This document shows, one piece after another, positions 1-9,516 of a DNA stretch of 64,000 nt. Each line of letters begins with the position of its first letter. Within the stretch, counting starts at the first letter, position 1. The position numbers and the translations under genes are program-made. Location: positions 3,275,501 to 3,339,500 of the forward strand of contig NZ_AP026709.1 in the NCBI RefSeq assembly GCF_027923765.1, in the 5' to 3' direction. The notes under the pieces were generated by a model, which did no database searches, was not told the DNA's origin, and saw nothing but the letters and a program-made list of their open reading frames with translations. The DNA comes from Pseudodesulfovibrio nedwellii (GTDB taxonomy: Bacteria > Desulfobacterota > Desulfovibrionia > Desulfovibrionales > Desulfovibrionaceae).

Positions 1-1
1 T

Positions 2-934
2 AATCTTCGGTGTACCTATTGCGCCGGGGAGGGAATGGAATTCATTCCTCACCCTGACATTCTGCGATACGAAGAAATTCTGGATCTCATTTCTCTGGCC
101 GAGGGATTTGGTGTTGAAAAAGTTCGTTTTACCGGTGGTGAACCTTTTGTCAGAAAAGGATTCGCAGATTTTATGATGAAAGCGGCCCAGCGTTTTCCTG
201 AGGTCGATATGTGCGTGACAACCAACGGCACATTGATCGGTGATCATGTTGAACGCCTTGCCAAGGCCGGTGTGAAACGGATGAATATATCTCTGGATAC
301 CATGGATCGGGCGAAATTTGAGAAAATTACCGGGCGGGATGAGTATAATACGGTCCGAGAAAATATTGATCGCTGTCTGGATGCCGGAATGACCGTTAAG
401 GTCAACAGTGTGGCCATGAAGGGAGTCAATGACAATGAATTGCCGGGATTCGTGGAATTTGCTTCGGAACGGAATCTTGATTTTCGGTTTATCGAATTTA
501 TGCCTGTGGGCACGGAAACGGGTTGGAAGGATGATCTTGTCTGGACCGCAGATGAGATATTGAACGAGGCCAGTGAACTGACTGAATTGCGGCCTTCCGT
601 TAATGGAAGCAAGCACGGGCATGGACCTGCACGTATGTTTGATATCGTGAACGGTAAAGGACGCATCGGTCTGATCTCGCCATACACCAATCATTTTTGC
701 GCCACCTGCAACCGATTGCGTATTACTTCGGATGGGCTGCTCAGGACATGCCTTTTTTCGGACAAGGTGTACAATCTTCGTCCAGCTCTGCGTAATTCCA
801 AACTCGGTGTAGAATTTGTGGAGCGTATTATTCGTGCCGCGAATCGAAATAAGCCTATCGGTCATGAACTGCTCAAGAAAATGCCCGCAGGGCAGGGTGT
901 CTGCCAAACTCGTATGGCTTCCATCGGCGGATAG
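2..934 (+). CDS. moaA: GTP 3',8-cyclase MoaA, 5' end outside window
   Basis: Radical-SAM enzyme of molybdenum-cofactor synthesis that turns GTP into 3',8-cyclo-GTP with MoaC. The reading frame is open from the left edge: it begins NLRCTYC, which is the CxxxCxxC radical-SAM motif with the first Cys lost upstream (base 1 fits the last base of TGT). FTGGEP follows, and the second Fe-S site NHFCATCNRLRITSDG plus RTCLF lies near the C-terminus. 310 residues are present, so only a short N-terminal piece is missing. The C-terminal end lacks the usual GG dipeptide context but ends SIGG, as MoaA normally does. It supplies the pterin cofactor needed by the formate dehydrogenase at 49-52 kb. A bidirectional terminator follows. 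Confidence 0.95.
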   Translation, partial: NLRCTYCAGEGMEFIPHPDILRYEEILDLISLAEGFGVEKVRFTGGEPFVRKGFADFMMKAAQRFPEVDMCVTTNGTLIGDHVERLAKAGVKRMNISLDTMDRAKFEKITGRDEYNTVRENIDRCLDAGMTVKVNSVAMKGVNDNELPGFVEFASERNLDFRFIEFMPVGTETGWKDDLVWTADEILNEASELTELRPSVNGSKHGHGPARMFDIVNGKGRIGLISPYTNHFCATCNRLRITSDGLLRTCLFSDKVYNLRPALRNSKLGVEFVERIIRAANRNKPIGHELLKKMPAGQGVCQTRMASIGG

Positions 935-1006
935 GAACCGAATCTGTTTCGTTGACCGGGGATTGCAGTAGTATAAGGCTACAGTTTTTCCCTAGGTATT
1001 AATGAT

Positions 1007-1044
1007 AAAAAAGACCTGCTTTCAAATGAAAGCAGGTCTTTTTT
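1007..1044. terminator. Bidirectional intrinsic terminator between moaA and the DUF748 gene
   Basis: A perfect inverted repeat with arms 1007-1023 and 1028-1044 around an AAAT loop. The stem core is GACCTGCTTTC and it has A-runs on the left and T-runs on the right, so it can end transcription of both convergent genes. Confidence 0.9.
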
Positions 1045-1059
1045 ATATGTCCCAGCGGG

Positions 1060-4000
1060 TTAATTGATGCCGAGGTCCGCCCTGTGGGCCGGGACGCCGG
1101 TTTTGCCTTTGGCATCTTGCCGGTCGAGAAGGAAAACACGCTCTTTCAACTCCGGCTGTTTTTCGATGATGTAGCCTTTGACAGTGTTGGCCCGATCCAT
1201 GGCAAGATTATGGAGCAGTTCGTCGGTGATCACGATGCGGTCACGAATGAATTTTTCCATGACATCAACTGGTTGTAAGTCTGTCATGAACAGAGTCGTC
1301 GGTTTGATATCTTCTTCGTCCGGTTCGTCTGCATACGCTTCAAATAGGAGGGCTTCATATTCTTCGGGTGTTATGACCATGTCAGCCACGTTTTGTTCAG
1401 CTTGTTCGGAACGGGTGAGTGTGTCGTATTTTTGTTGTTTGATCTTGTCTTCGAAGATTGCTGCGATCAAGCCATTTTTGTCCGCCATCGGATCAATGAC
1501 GCCGTCAACTTCCAGCGTGAGTTTTTTACGTTCACTCAACGCCTTGATGATGGTCTCCATTTTTTCTACCCCACCGGCATCCAATGCGTGTCTGCCGGGT
1601 TCAAAGACCACGAAATCCATATTTTCACCACCGCCGAACATGGAGCCGATCAGGGTGAATGGCGATGCCAAAGCCTTGAATAACAGGCTGACAATGGCCT
1701 TGAAAACAATACCGCCGATACGGAAATCCGGGTCGTTCAGTTCTCCGCGAATGGGCAGGTTCAACTCCATGTTGCCATTGCCATCTTGAAGCAGGGACAG
1801 ACCGAACTCTACGGGAACATTGGGTGCATCAGGGCGTTTGTCTTTGGCTCCCAGCACCAGTTGTTCAATGTAGAATTTGTTTTCAGCGTTGAGTACCCAG
1901 TTTTCAGTCTTGAAGGTCACGTCCGCATAAAGTCGCCCTTTCTCGATTGGGTAGGCAAGGCTTTTGAGCGTGTAGGGAGTGAGCGGCACAAGTTCCATGC
2001 CGTTGATAGAGATTGCCAGGTCCGAATAAATTGGGGAAATGACCGGGTTGACCACGCCCGTGATTGACATGGGAGTGGGGCCGATGTTGGATTTGAAATC
2101 CATCTTGGGTCTCGCTTCGGGCGATTGGTCGATGTCAGTGAGTCGCAAATCCATACCGGTTAATTCCGTAGAGAAGTCCGGGTGAACACTCTCGTCTTTG
2201 AAGGCGACAGTGCCTTTTGTTATGTTGATTGCGCCAATTTTAACTGATTGGAAGAATGACAACTTTTCTTGGCTTTCCGTCGGTTGAGCTGTTTCTTCTG
2301 GGACAATTTGCTCTGTTTTTTCGTTTTCAACCACGGGCGGTGGTTGGGGTACGCGCAAGACTCGCAGTATGTTCATGCGTCCTTTTTCATCGAAATGAAT
2401 GAGTCCGCGTGGACTTTTCAGGTTGATTTCACCGATGGAAAGCGTGTTTGGGTCGTTGGCAAAGGCGATGGAGTTTATTTCAAATTTGTCGATGCCAGCC
2501 ACTTCATTTTTACTGAGAGTGTCTTTGATGGAGACTGCGCCGAGCGCTGTATCACCTGTGACAGTGAGTTTTGGTTTTTCGCCTCCCTTGAATGAATATT
2601 TCAGGTTGGCAAAAGCTGCGCCCTTGGCAATGAGTAGGTCTGTGTATTCAGCCAGATAGCCATCAAATGGACGTAGTCCAACGCCGTTGACGCGCATGGT
2701 TCCTTCAGACCAGAGTGGGGTAATGGAGGCTTTGCCCTGTCCTGAAAATGATCCATTGCCTGTCCATGTTCCACTCAAGGAAAAAGGCATGGTGGCGTTT
2801 TTTTGTGTTGAAAGGGCTTGTAGGTCCAGTGTGAACTCTTTGATGCCCAGATTGGCCGGGTGTTTGAGTGCCATGTTCTGGAAGTCGGCGACACCTCCTT
2901 TAACAAGAATGCGGCCAAATTCAGCATGCCATCCGCCTGCCCAGGTTTTTTCTGCAACCTCGACGACTTTGGATTCACGCAATATCTTTTCTTCTTTGAT
3001 CAAGAGTTTACCCAGGTCAAATTGGCCGTTTTTTCCCATGACGACTTTGGCGAATGGACCTGTAATTGTGACGTTCGCGACGGTCACAGCTTTGTTTTTC
3101 AAGCTCATGGAAGCACCGGATACATCCAATGCAGTCAGTCCGAGACTTGGTTTTTGGGCATCTGGTTTGCGGATAGAAATATCTCGCAACGAGGCTGTCC
3201 CGTTTGTGACATCCAGAGAAGGGGTGTCCCCTTCCATTTTAAAGTCGATGTTGGCCGAAAAGCCTGCAACACCTGTGTCCACAATGAGTGGTTGCGCATG
3301 ATTGATATAGGATTTGTAGGCCGGGATCGGGAGATTCTTTCCGGTCACAGAAAGGGAGGCTGCAAGGGGTTGTACAGTGGCTATGCCTTCTATTGTTATG
3401 ATACCCTGAGCCTTGCCTGCCGTAGCTTTTATGTGACTAGGCCTGTCTCCTGCTGTTGTAATTTCCGTTCCTGTGAACGAGAGAGGAGCAAAGGTTCGTT
3501 TAAAGCCGTTTTTTACATGGCGGTCTTCCCAATCAACTGCGCCTTCAATTATATCTATTTTTCGAATATCCAGAACAAAGGCTGAATCCGTTTCTGATTT
3601 GGTTTTGACCTTTGGGCCGGCTTCACTCATTTTTGAGCCGGGGAAATAGTGCGCCCAATTGATGCTGTTGTCTTTGTTGCGGATAACTTTGAAGTAGGGG
3701 TTCTCCAAGCTTATGCTGGTGAGGATCAAGGCCCGGTCTCCCAGAGAGAACCGTTCCATTTCAAAAGCGAGTTCTTTTACCGAGAGTACTGAATTTTCGT
3801 TGGGATCAGTCAATTCCATATTGGTCAGCTTGCCACCACCACCGAGGAATAGATTGAGTCGTTGCGCGTCAGGCCGTTCAAAAAAAAGAGAAATGTCCGA
3901 GGTGAATTTACCGTCTTTGAGTTGAAGCGGTGTTTTGATTGGTACATATTGCCAGTATTGATTGAGATCAATGTCCACGGCTCCAAGTTCAAATTCTGTG

Positions 4001-4692
4001 AGCAGGGTTTCGTCAAAAGGAAGTGTCCTGCCTTTCAGTTCGACTGGATCGCCATTGATTACAGCTGTAAATTTAGGCTGGGTAAATTCTTTTTTCATGC
4101 TCGTAAAAGACGAGGTGAAAGGAACACGAAGGAAAAGGTCGGAAATGATATGTTTTTTGTGATGAGGTTGGTCGTCGAAAGTAATTTTCGAGTTGGTCAT
4201 CTCAAAGCCATAGAGCGCGAAGGGGAAAATTGCCTTTTCTTCCGGTGGCGTGTCTGTTGATTCTTCGGTTACGGCATCCGGCGTGCCAAGAAGGTCTGAA
4301 ATGGAGTATTTCCCGTTCCCAAAGAATGTGATGTCTAACTGGAAATTCTCAAGATGTAGGTAGGCTATGACCGGGGCAAATTTCCATAGTGTGGAGATAC
4401 CCGGAGCTGCTACGACTTTGTCCACGGAAAGCAGGTTTCCCTCACCTTCCAGCTTGTTGACCTTGAGGTTGATGATTTCAAGGTGGCAGGTGAAAGGGTT
4501 GAAGTAGATTTCTTCGATCTGGGCAGGCCTTTTCAAGCCATCATCGATTTGGCCCATGATCACATTCTTCAGTATGGGCGGTACCGCGAAGAAGCCGGAT
4601 AGGGTGTAGGCAATGAAGGACGCCAAAAGCCAAAAGGCAATACGACGCAATTTGGGAGAGCTAATATGGATTTTATCAGTAAATGACAGCAT
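1060..4692 (-). CDS. DUF748/AsmA-like envelope protein
   Basis: A 1210-residue protein of the AsmA-like DUF748 family, whose members are thought to work in envelope or lipid homeostasis; the exact role is not known. One N-terminal membrane anchor (about residues 17-38) is followed by a very long periplasmic part made of repeated beta-strand-rich segments (patterns such as ISLENPYFKV and LHLENFQLDI), typical of AsmA/TamB-like bridges. A Pro/Glu-rich linker lies near residue 790. The C-terminal 150 residues look OmpA-like in spacing (LDAGGVEKMETI, then DRANTVKGYI). It stands alone, convergent with moaA. Length agrees with the family (about 1000-1250). Confidence 0.85.
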   Translation of the reverse strand: MLSFTDKIHISSPKLRRIAFWLLASFIAYTLSGFFAVPPILKNVIMGQIDDGLKRPAQIEEIYFNPFTCHLEIINLKVNKLEGEGNLLSVDKVVAAPGISTLWKFAPVIAYLHLENFQLDITFFGNGKYSISDLLGTPDAVTEESTDTPPEEKAIFPFALYGFEMTNSKITFDDQPHHKKHIISDLFLRVPFTSSFTSMKKEFTQPKFTAVINGDPVELKGRTLPFDETLLTEFELGAVDIDLNQYWQYVPIKTPLQLKDGKFTSDISLFFERPDAQRLNLFLGGGGKLTNMELTDPNENSVLSVKELAFEMERFSLGDRALILTSISLENPYFKVIRNKDNSINWAHYFPGSKMSEAGPKVKTKSETDSAFVLDIRKIDIIEGAVDWEDRHVKNGFKRTFAPLSFTGTEITTAGDRPSHIKATAGKAQGIITIEGIATVQPLAASLSVTGKNLPIPAYKSYINHAQPLIVDTGVAGFSANIDFKMEGDTPSLDVTNGTASLRDISIRKPDAQKPSLGLTALDVSGASMSLKNKAVTVANVTITGPFAKVVMGKNGQFDLGKLLIKEEKILRESKVVEVAEKTWAGGWHAEFGRILVKGGVADFQNMALKHPANLGIKEFTLDLQALSTQKNATMPFSLSGTWTGNGSFSGQGKASITPLWSEGTMRVNGVGLRPFDGYLAEYTDLLIAKGAAFANLKYSFKGGEKPKLTVTGDTALGAVSIKDTLSKNEVAGIDKFEINSIAFANDPNTLSIGEINLKSPRGLIHFDEKGRMNILRVLRVPQPPPVVENEKTEQIVPEETAQPTESQEKLSFFQSVKIGAINITKGTVAFKDESVHPDFSTELTGMDLRLTDIDQSPEARPKMDFKSNIGPTPMSITGVVNPVISPIYSDLAISINGMELVPLTPYTLKSLAYPIEKGRLYADVTFKTENWVLNAENKFYIEQLVLGAKDKRPDAPNVPVEFGLSLLQDGNGNMELNLPIRGELNDPDFRIGGIVFKAIVSLLFKALASPFTLIGSMFGGGENMDFVVFEPGRHALDAGGVEKMETIIKALSERKKLTLEVDGVIDPMADKNGLIAAIFEDKIKQQKYDTLTRSEQAEQNVADMVITPEEYEALLFEAYADEPDEEDIKPTTLFMTDLQPVDVMEKFIRDRIVITDELLHNLAMDRANTVKGYIIEKQPELKERVFLLDRQDAKGKTGVPAHRADLGIN

Positions 4693-4872
4693 GTTCGACC
4701 TACCTACTGAAGGTGTTTGACTGGGAAGTCTTTTACCTTACCCGAAATTGTTCTCATTATCCATGCTTCTGGTGTGACGAAGAAAGGACATTATTGGGGT
4801 AGCATACAGATTAAGAGGCATAGCTTGATTGAGAGGTCGACAAAGAACGGGAAGTCTATGAGTGAGTGGGGT

Positions 4873-6093
4873 TTATCTCCTCCCAATTATTCCGACGATG
4901 AATATTCTGTACAAGGTCAATAATACAAAAAAGATGACGATGAGCATGACGCCGAGCATGAATGCGTGGTTCAGCATCTCTTCCATCTCTCCACTGCCTT
5001 GGTCGACCAGTTCGTCGACCCTGTCGAACAAAACGTCCTGTTGCTTGATCAGTCCGGCCATGGCTTGGCTGATTGCTGCTTCACGTTCTACGGAAACATT
5101 GAGCATAACGTCGTGAATCATGTCGTCCTGCCATGTAGTCAGGCCAGTTAAGGTTTGGGTCAGGGTTTCATCTCGTTGCTTCGAGAGGTTCACAAAGAGT
5201 TGGTTGATGAGCTTGGAGGCCTCGGCGCTCATTTCTTTGGGGAGACTCTCAGCGATATCAGCATATCTTTCGGACAGGCCGACCATCTTTTCCGTGGAAG
5301 TAATGAGTCCGTTTGCTTCCGGTTGGAAGACCATTTCAAGATAGGCAAGTCTGATTTGGAAATTAACCAGAAGTTGCATCCGGGAAACGAGGTAGAAGGC
5401 TCGGTCAATGGCTAGCTTCATGTCTTGCGCCACCCGTGCGGCTTCTTCGACACTGGCAAAAAGTCCGCCCGGCGCGATGAGCTTACGCATGGACGGTTTG
5501 AGACCGAGTTCGCCGAAGTCTTCAAAACGAACGTAGTTGACACTGATTTTGTTTGGGTATTTCGTACGCCATGCCATAATAACTCGTTTGAGTTCTTCTA
5601 TTTGTGCTGGTGGCATTATCCTATTAGCCACTTCCCAAATATCTTTTTCAGCCTCTTGGATGATGGAGAGGGCGGGTTTTCCTTCTTCGCCGAAAATTTC
5701 GGGGATCCAGAAGTCTTCCCATACCATGCGTCGAAGGGTGGCAATGACAGTCATGTCCAGTAAAGACACGCCCGGATAAGGACCGGCTGCTATTTCCGTA
5801 TTACTGGAAAGGTTGAAAACCAACATTCGGGCTGCGGTCAGCCTTGCCTGTGGCGTGCCAATTGCGTTTATGATTGCAGCGGCTTCACCCATGAGTGTGT
5901 TGGTTGTATCGGCGTACGCCATGACGGCAGCCTGGAGCTCCTGTGGCCCCATGTGTTCCGGATTTTCGATTTCCTTGGTCGTTTTGGTCACGAAAAAAGG
6001 CTTGGGGTGCTGGGGGCTGTTTACACTTCTTCCCCCTCCGCATCCGAAAAGGATAAGCAGTGTCATGAGCAGGATTGGCAGGTGTAGTTTCAT
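4873..6093 (-). CDS. Putative lipoprotein with C-terminal membrane segment, unknown function
   Basis: I do not recognise the family. Start chosen at 6093 (MKLHLPILLM), because this gives a lipoprotein signal with lipobox LILFGC; a longer in-frame N-terminus to 6168 would bury it. The 406-residue product is mostly helical, with long amphipathic stretches around residues 200-360 that could form coiled coil (for example LINQLFVNLSKQRDETL, DELVDQGSGEMEEML). It ends in a hydrophobic helix (FMLGVMLIVIFFVLLTLY) followed by basic residues. A lipid anchor plus a C-terminal helix suggests a periplasmic loop tethered at both ends. It is 180 bases downstream of nothing obvious and reads as a single-gene unit. 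Confidence 0.75.
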   Translation of the reverse strand: MKLHLPILLMTLLILFGCGGGRSVNSPQHPKPFFVTKTTKEIENPEHMGPQELQAAVMAYADTTNTLMGEAAAIINAIGTPQARLTAARMLVFNLSSNTEIAAGPYPGVSLLDMTVIATLRRMVWEDFWIPEIFGEEGKPALSIIQEAEKDIWEVANRIMPPAQIEELKRVIMAWRTKYPNKISVNYVRFEDFGELGLKPSMRKLIAPGGLFASVEEAARVAQDMKLAIDRAFYLVSRMQLLVNFQIRLAYLEMVFQPEANGLITSTEKMVGLSERYADIAESLPKEMSAEASKLINQLFVNLSKQRDETLTQTLTGLTTWQDDMIHDVMLNVSVEREAAISQAMAGLIKQQDVLFDRVDELVDQGSGEMEEMLNHAFMLGVMLIVIFFVLLTLYRIFIVGIIGRR

Positions 6094-6321
6094 GGCGAAT
6101 GTCCGTATACTTTGCTCTGAATGATGTATTTTTATGAGTATATTCATCATGCGATAGGAAATATGCAACCATTATTTACTATTTTTTAAACATATATTTG
6201 AACATTTGTCTGTTGAAAGAATCATATTTTTTGTGTGCGTGGGCCTTTTTTTTATCCGTTAAGTACTATTTTGTATTTCCGAGTATGGGACGCTGTTTTT
6301 GTGAGAAAAAAGTAGGGGTTG

Positions 6322-6351
6322 TTGATTTATGGGGTAAAATGGTTTTATAAT
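6322..6351 (+). promoter_or_regulatory. Candidate sigma-70 promoter for signalling cassette A
   Basis: TTGATT at 6322-6327 and TATAAT at 6346-6351 are separated by 18 bases. It lies about 90 bases before the kinase start at 6443. The 6094-6442 gap (about 350 bases, AT-rich) holds no other gene that I can support. Confidence 0.5.
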
Positions 6352-6442
6352 GCACTTAAGTGAAGGAATCCATGTGGTGTTTTGACTGCTTTGACATGGC
6401 TCCCCTACCCCCTGTGGCGTTTCCCCGTGATTCGGAGTGAGA

Positions 6443-8176
6443 ATGTCTGATACGCATTATTACCATGGGTTGGCCAAGAGTATGATGTTTACCATCATAC
6501 TCGTTTCCTTTGCTCCACTTTTGTGCATCGTTCTTATCGCTGGCTATCAATACAGTATTGTTTATGAAGAAAAGGTTGAGGCTCATTTACGTGAGTTGGT
6601 GCTGAAGCACGACCAATCGGTGGCTTCATATCTTGAAGAAAAAGTCGCTGAAATTCAGGTTCTTGCTGAAATTATTGAGTTGGGTAAACTCTACGATCCA
6701 GCCAGCCTTCAGGCCTTGCATGATGCGCTTGTTCGTGGTCATGGCAGTGATTTTGTGGATTTGGGCATGGTCAACAGTGAGGGAATTCAGGTCGCGTATG
6801 CAGGGCCATACAAGCTTCAGGGTGTGAACTATTCCGAAGAGGAATGGTTCAAGGCTGCCAAAAAGCGCAAGGTCCATGTCAGTGACGTGGGCCTGGGGCT
6901 TCGCGGAGTACCACATTTTACTATCGCCTTGTTGCTTGATGAAGATGGGCAGGAATGGGTTTTACGGACCACCCTCGATTTTATTGCTTTTAACAAGCTG
7001 GTTGAAGATATCCGTATCGGTGAAACCGGTTTGGCCTATATCATTAATAGACAGGCTGAGTTTCAGACCACCCCGCGTCGGGATATGACCGCTGAGGTCC
7101 CGTTCCTGCGTCAGATGGCTGTGGCCATGACTGAGCGATCCGGTCTGGTGAGAGGCAGGGCGGCCATGACTGTCGAGACCAATCCAGCCACTGGGCGCGA
7201 GACAATATTCGTGACAAGTCCTATCAAGAATGGCGATTGGATTATGGTGTATCAACAGGATGTGGCAGATGCCATGTCCGATTTGAACCGATCCAGGAAT
7301 CTGGCGTTGGTAGTTCTGTTAATTGGTGGAATTTCTATTGCGGTCATGGCGTATCTCATGAGCAAGCGCATGGCGCGTAAGGTGGCCCGGGCGGATGCGG
7401 CAAAGGATATCATGAATGAACAGGTTATTGAGGCTGGCAAGCTGGCATCTGTAGGAGAATTGGCCGCAGGTATCGCCCACGAGATCAATAATCCAGTAGC
7501 AATCATGGTGGAAGAAGCCGGGTGGATTCAGGATTTGCTTGAAGAGGGATTGGATGAGGATGATAATGAGCGAGAGGTACAACGCGCCTTGAATCAGATT
7601 AGGACTCAAGGGGGGCGATGTAAGGAAATTACCCATAAACTGCTCAGCTTCGCTCGGAAGATCGATCCCACGGTTAAGTCTGTTTGCCTCAACGAACTGG
7701 TTCTTGAAATTGTGCAGCTTTCCGAGCAGCGGGCCAAGTATGCCAATGTAGTGATTGAAACCAGTCTTGGTGACAGCATTCCTCCGGTAGAAGCCAGTCC
7801 GTCAGAGATGCAGCAAGTCTTTCTTAATTTGGTCAACAACGCCATTGACGCCATGGACCCGGGCGGTGGTAATCTCGACATTATGACTCGTGTGGAAGAT
7901 AATACAGTGATGGTTTCCATTGCCGATACCGGTTGCGGTATTCCGCAGGCCAATCTGTCGCGTATTTTCGATCCGTTTTTTACGACGAAACCCGTGGGTA
8001 AGGGGACTGGCCTTGGGCTGTCCATAATATACGGTATTATTAACAAGATGGACGGCACCATTGCGGTGAATTCCGCTGTGGATCAAGGAACGAAATTTAC
8101 CATCCGTTTGCCGGTGGCCGAAGGCGAGGATGGAGGTGCGTGTGATTTTAAAATGAATGAACATGGGGCATCATGA
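6443..8176 (+). CDS. Cache-domain sensor histidine kinase (cassette A)
   Basis: Membrane sensor kinase of 577 residues. Start ATG 6443 is preferred over GTG 6437, because GGAG at 6434 sits five bases ahead. Order: TM1 about 13-35, a periplasmic dCache-like sensor of about 250 residues (FVDLGMVNSEGIQVAYAGP, then IGETGLAYIINR), TM2 about 287-309, HisKA with H346 in GIAHEINNP, and an ATPase domain with N box NLVNNAIDAM, DTGCGIP, FFTTK and GTGLGLS. Cache domains bind small solutes such as organic acids; the ligand is unknown. Three receiver genes and a PEP-synthase-like gene follow in the same direction. It is a close paralogue of the kinase at 37674-39380. Confidence 0.92.
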   Translation: MSDTHYYHGLAKSMMFTIILVSFAPLLCIVLIAGYQYSIVYEEKVEAHLRELVLKHDQSVASYLEEKVAEIQVLAEIIELGKLYDPASLQALHDALVRGHGSDFVDLGMVNSEGIQVAYAGPYKLQGVNYSEEEWFKAAKKRKVHVSDVGLGLRGVPHFTIALLLDEDGQEWVLRTTLDFIAFNKLVEDIRIGETGLAYIINRQAEFQTTPRRDMTAEVPFLRQMAVAMTERSGLVRGRAAMTVETNPATGRETIFVTSPIKNGDWIMVYQQDVADAMSDLNRSRNLALVVLLIGGISIAVMAYLMSKRMARKVARADAAKDIMNEQVIEAGKLASVGELAAGIAHEINNPVAIMVEEAGWIQDLLEEGLDEDDNEREVQRALNQIRTQGGRCKEITHKLLSFARKIDPTVKSVCLNELVLEIVQLSEQRAKYANVVIETSLGDSIPPVEASPSEMQQVFLNLVNNAIDAMDPGGGNLDIMTRVEDNTVMVSIADTGCGIPQANLSRIFDPFFTTKPVGKGTGLGLSIIYGIINKMDGTIAVNSAVDQGTKFTIRLPVAEGEDGGACDFKMNEHGAS

Positions 8177-8205
8177 CGAGGTCCCGGTGAATCTGGAGGA
8201 AACAT

Positions 8206-8637
8206 ATGCCTGCGAATATTCTTCTCGTCGATGACGAACAGGGTTTTGTTGACACTATGGCCAAGCGGTTGGACAATCGTGGCCTGACGGTGACCATCGC
8301 CTACAGCGGACAGGAGGGTATAGATGCCTTGGCCGCTAATCATTTTATTGATGTGGTGGTTATGGACGTCAAGATGCCCGGTATGGATGGCAATGAGGCC
8401 TTGAAGGTGGTCAAATCGGAATTCCCGTTGGTGGAGGTCATCATGTTGACCGGTCATGCAACGGTGGAGTCCGCTATCGAGGGTATGAAGTCCGGTGCAT
8501 TCGACTACATGATGAAGCCGTGTGATCTTGAAGAATTGTTGGTCAAAGTCGATGAGGCCTATGACAAGAAACAAACTCATGAAACCAAAATTCATGAAGC
8601 CCGTGCCAGACATATTGTCCTGCGAAGGGGCGATTAG
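8206..8637 (+). CDS. Single-domain response regulator A1
   Basis: Receiver of 143 residues with acidic pocket D9-D10, phosphoacceptor D54 (VVMDVKMPGMDG), T82 and K104. It has no DNA-binding or enzymatic output; a charged helical tail of about 25 residues follows the receiver. GGAGG precedes the ATG. It is the first of three receivers behind the cassette A kinase and corresponds to 37250-37681 of cassette B, sharing VEVIMLTGHATV and AIEG. A stand-alone receiver with a tail could pass phosphate on or bind a partner protein; which is not visible. Confidence 0.92.
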   Translation: MPANILLVDDEQGFVDTMAKRLDNRGLTVTIAYSGQEGIDALAANHFIDVVVMDVKMPGMDGNEALKVVKSEFPLVEVIMLTGHATVESAIEGMKSGAFDYMMKPCDLEELLVKVDEAYDKKQTHETKIHEARARHIVLRRGD

Positions 8638-8649
8638 GAGGGATGCTTG

Positions 8650-9024
8650 ATGAGTGATGCGCCCATTCGCCTTCTTTTGGTGGATGATGAAGTCGGTTTT
8701 CTGGAAGTTTTACAGAAACGTTTGGGGAAGCGTGGGCTTAACGTGACCATTGCCATCAGTGGGGCCGAAGGCATACAGGTCTTGAGAGGGAGGGATTTCG
8801 ATGTGGCTGTCCTTGACCTCAAGTTGGAGGACATGGATGGTATTGAAGTCTTGCAGATATTTAAGAAGATGGTTCCTGAATTGCCGGTTATCATGCTGAC
8901 CGGTCATGGGAGTGAACAGGCGGCGCGGGAAGGTGTGGCATATGGCGCATTCGACTATATGCTTAAGCCGTGTGACCTTGATGATTTGTTGAAAAAGATT
9001 CGCCAGGCCGTTGATCAGGCATAA
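8650..9024 (+). CDS. Single-domain response regulator A2
   Basis: Receiver of 124 residues with D12-D13, phosphoacceptor D56 (VAVLDLKLEDMDG), the switch Thr in VIMLTGHG and the conserved Lys in YMLKPCD. Start ATG 8650 follows TAGGAGGGATG; the TTG three bases earlier is not needed. No output domain. Its best match in the window is 36841-37227, with which it shares the unusual DLKLE-MDGIE sequence in place of the usual D-x-x-MP, so proline is absent after the phosphosite in both paralogues. That shared oddity supports descent from one ancestral three-receiver cassette. Confidence 0.92.
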   Translation: MSDAPIRLLLVDDEVGFLEVLQKRLGKRGLNVTIAISGAEGIQVLRGRDFDVAVLDLKLEDMDGIEVLQIFKKMVPELPVIMLTGHGSEQAAREGVAYGAFDYMLKPCDLDDLLKKIRQAVDQA

Positions 9025-9047
9025 TTGGCAAATGATGGAGAGTGTAT

Positions 9048-9458
9048 ATGGCAGGCATCAAGGTGCTTCTCGTGGATGATGAAGCGGGTTTCCGTAAGAC
9101 GCTGGGTAAAAGGCTCGGCAGGCGGGGAATGACTGTTGAGGAAGCAGACTCGGGCGAAAAAGCTCTTGAAATTCTCGAATCATTTGAGCCGGATGTCGTT
9201 TTGCTTGATGTCAAGATGCCCGGCATGGATGGCCTGACAACTTTGCATAAGCTTAAACTGATCAACCCATTGGTCGAAGTAGTTATGCTTACCGGACACG
9301 CTAGCATGGATATTGCCATCAACGGTATGGAACTGGGGGCGTTTGACTACTTGATGAAGCCTGTGGAGTTCGAGGAGTTGTTGTATAAGCTTGAGGATGC
9401 CTCCATTCGTAAACGGCATCATGAAGAAAAAATTACGGCCAAGGAACACAGTCAGTAG
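9048..9458 (+). CDS. Single-domain response regulator A3
   Basis: Receiver of 136 residues with D10-D11, phosphoacceptor D54 (VVLLDVKMPGMDG), the switch Thr in VVMLTGHAS and the Lys in YLMKPVE. Start ATG 9048 has GGAG seven bases upstream; an in-frame GTG at 9042 is less well placed. A charged tail (about 20 residues) follows the receiver. It pairs with 36473-36844 of cassette B, including GKRL-RRGM near the N-terminus and MKPV near the end. The next gene, 58 bases on, is the PEP-synthase-like protein. Confidence 0.92.
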   Translation: MAGIKVLLVDDEAGFRKTLGKRLGRRGMTVEEADSGEKALEILESFEPDVVLLDVKMPGMDGLTTLHKLKLINPLVEVVMLTGHASMDIAINGMELGAFDYLMKPVEFEELLYKLEDASIRKRHHEEKITAKEHSQ

Positions 9459-9516
9459 CGGCCAATCATGATCTATTTTTCCCTGAAAATGTATTTTCTG
9501 TGTCGACGGAGGCCAT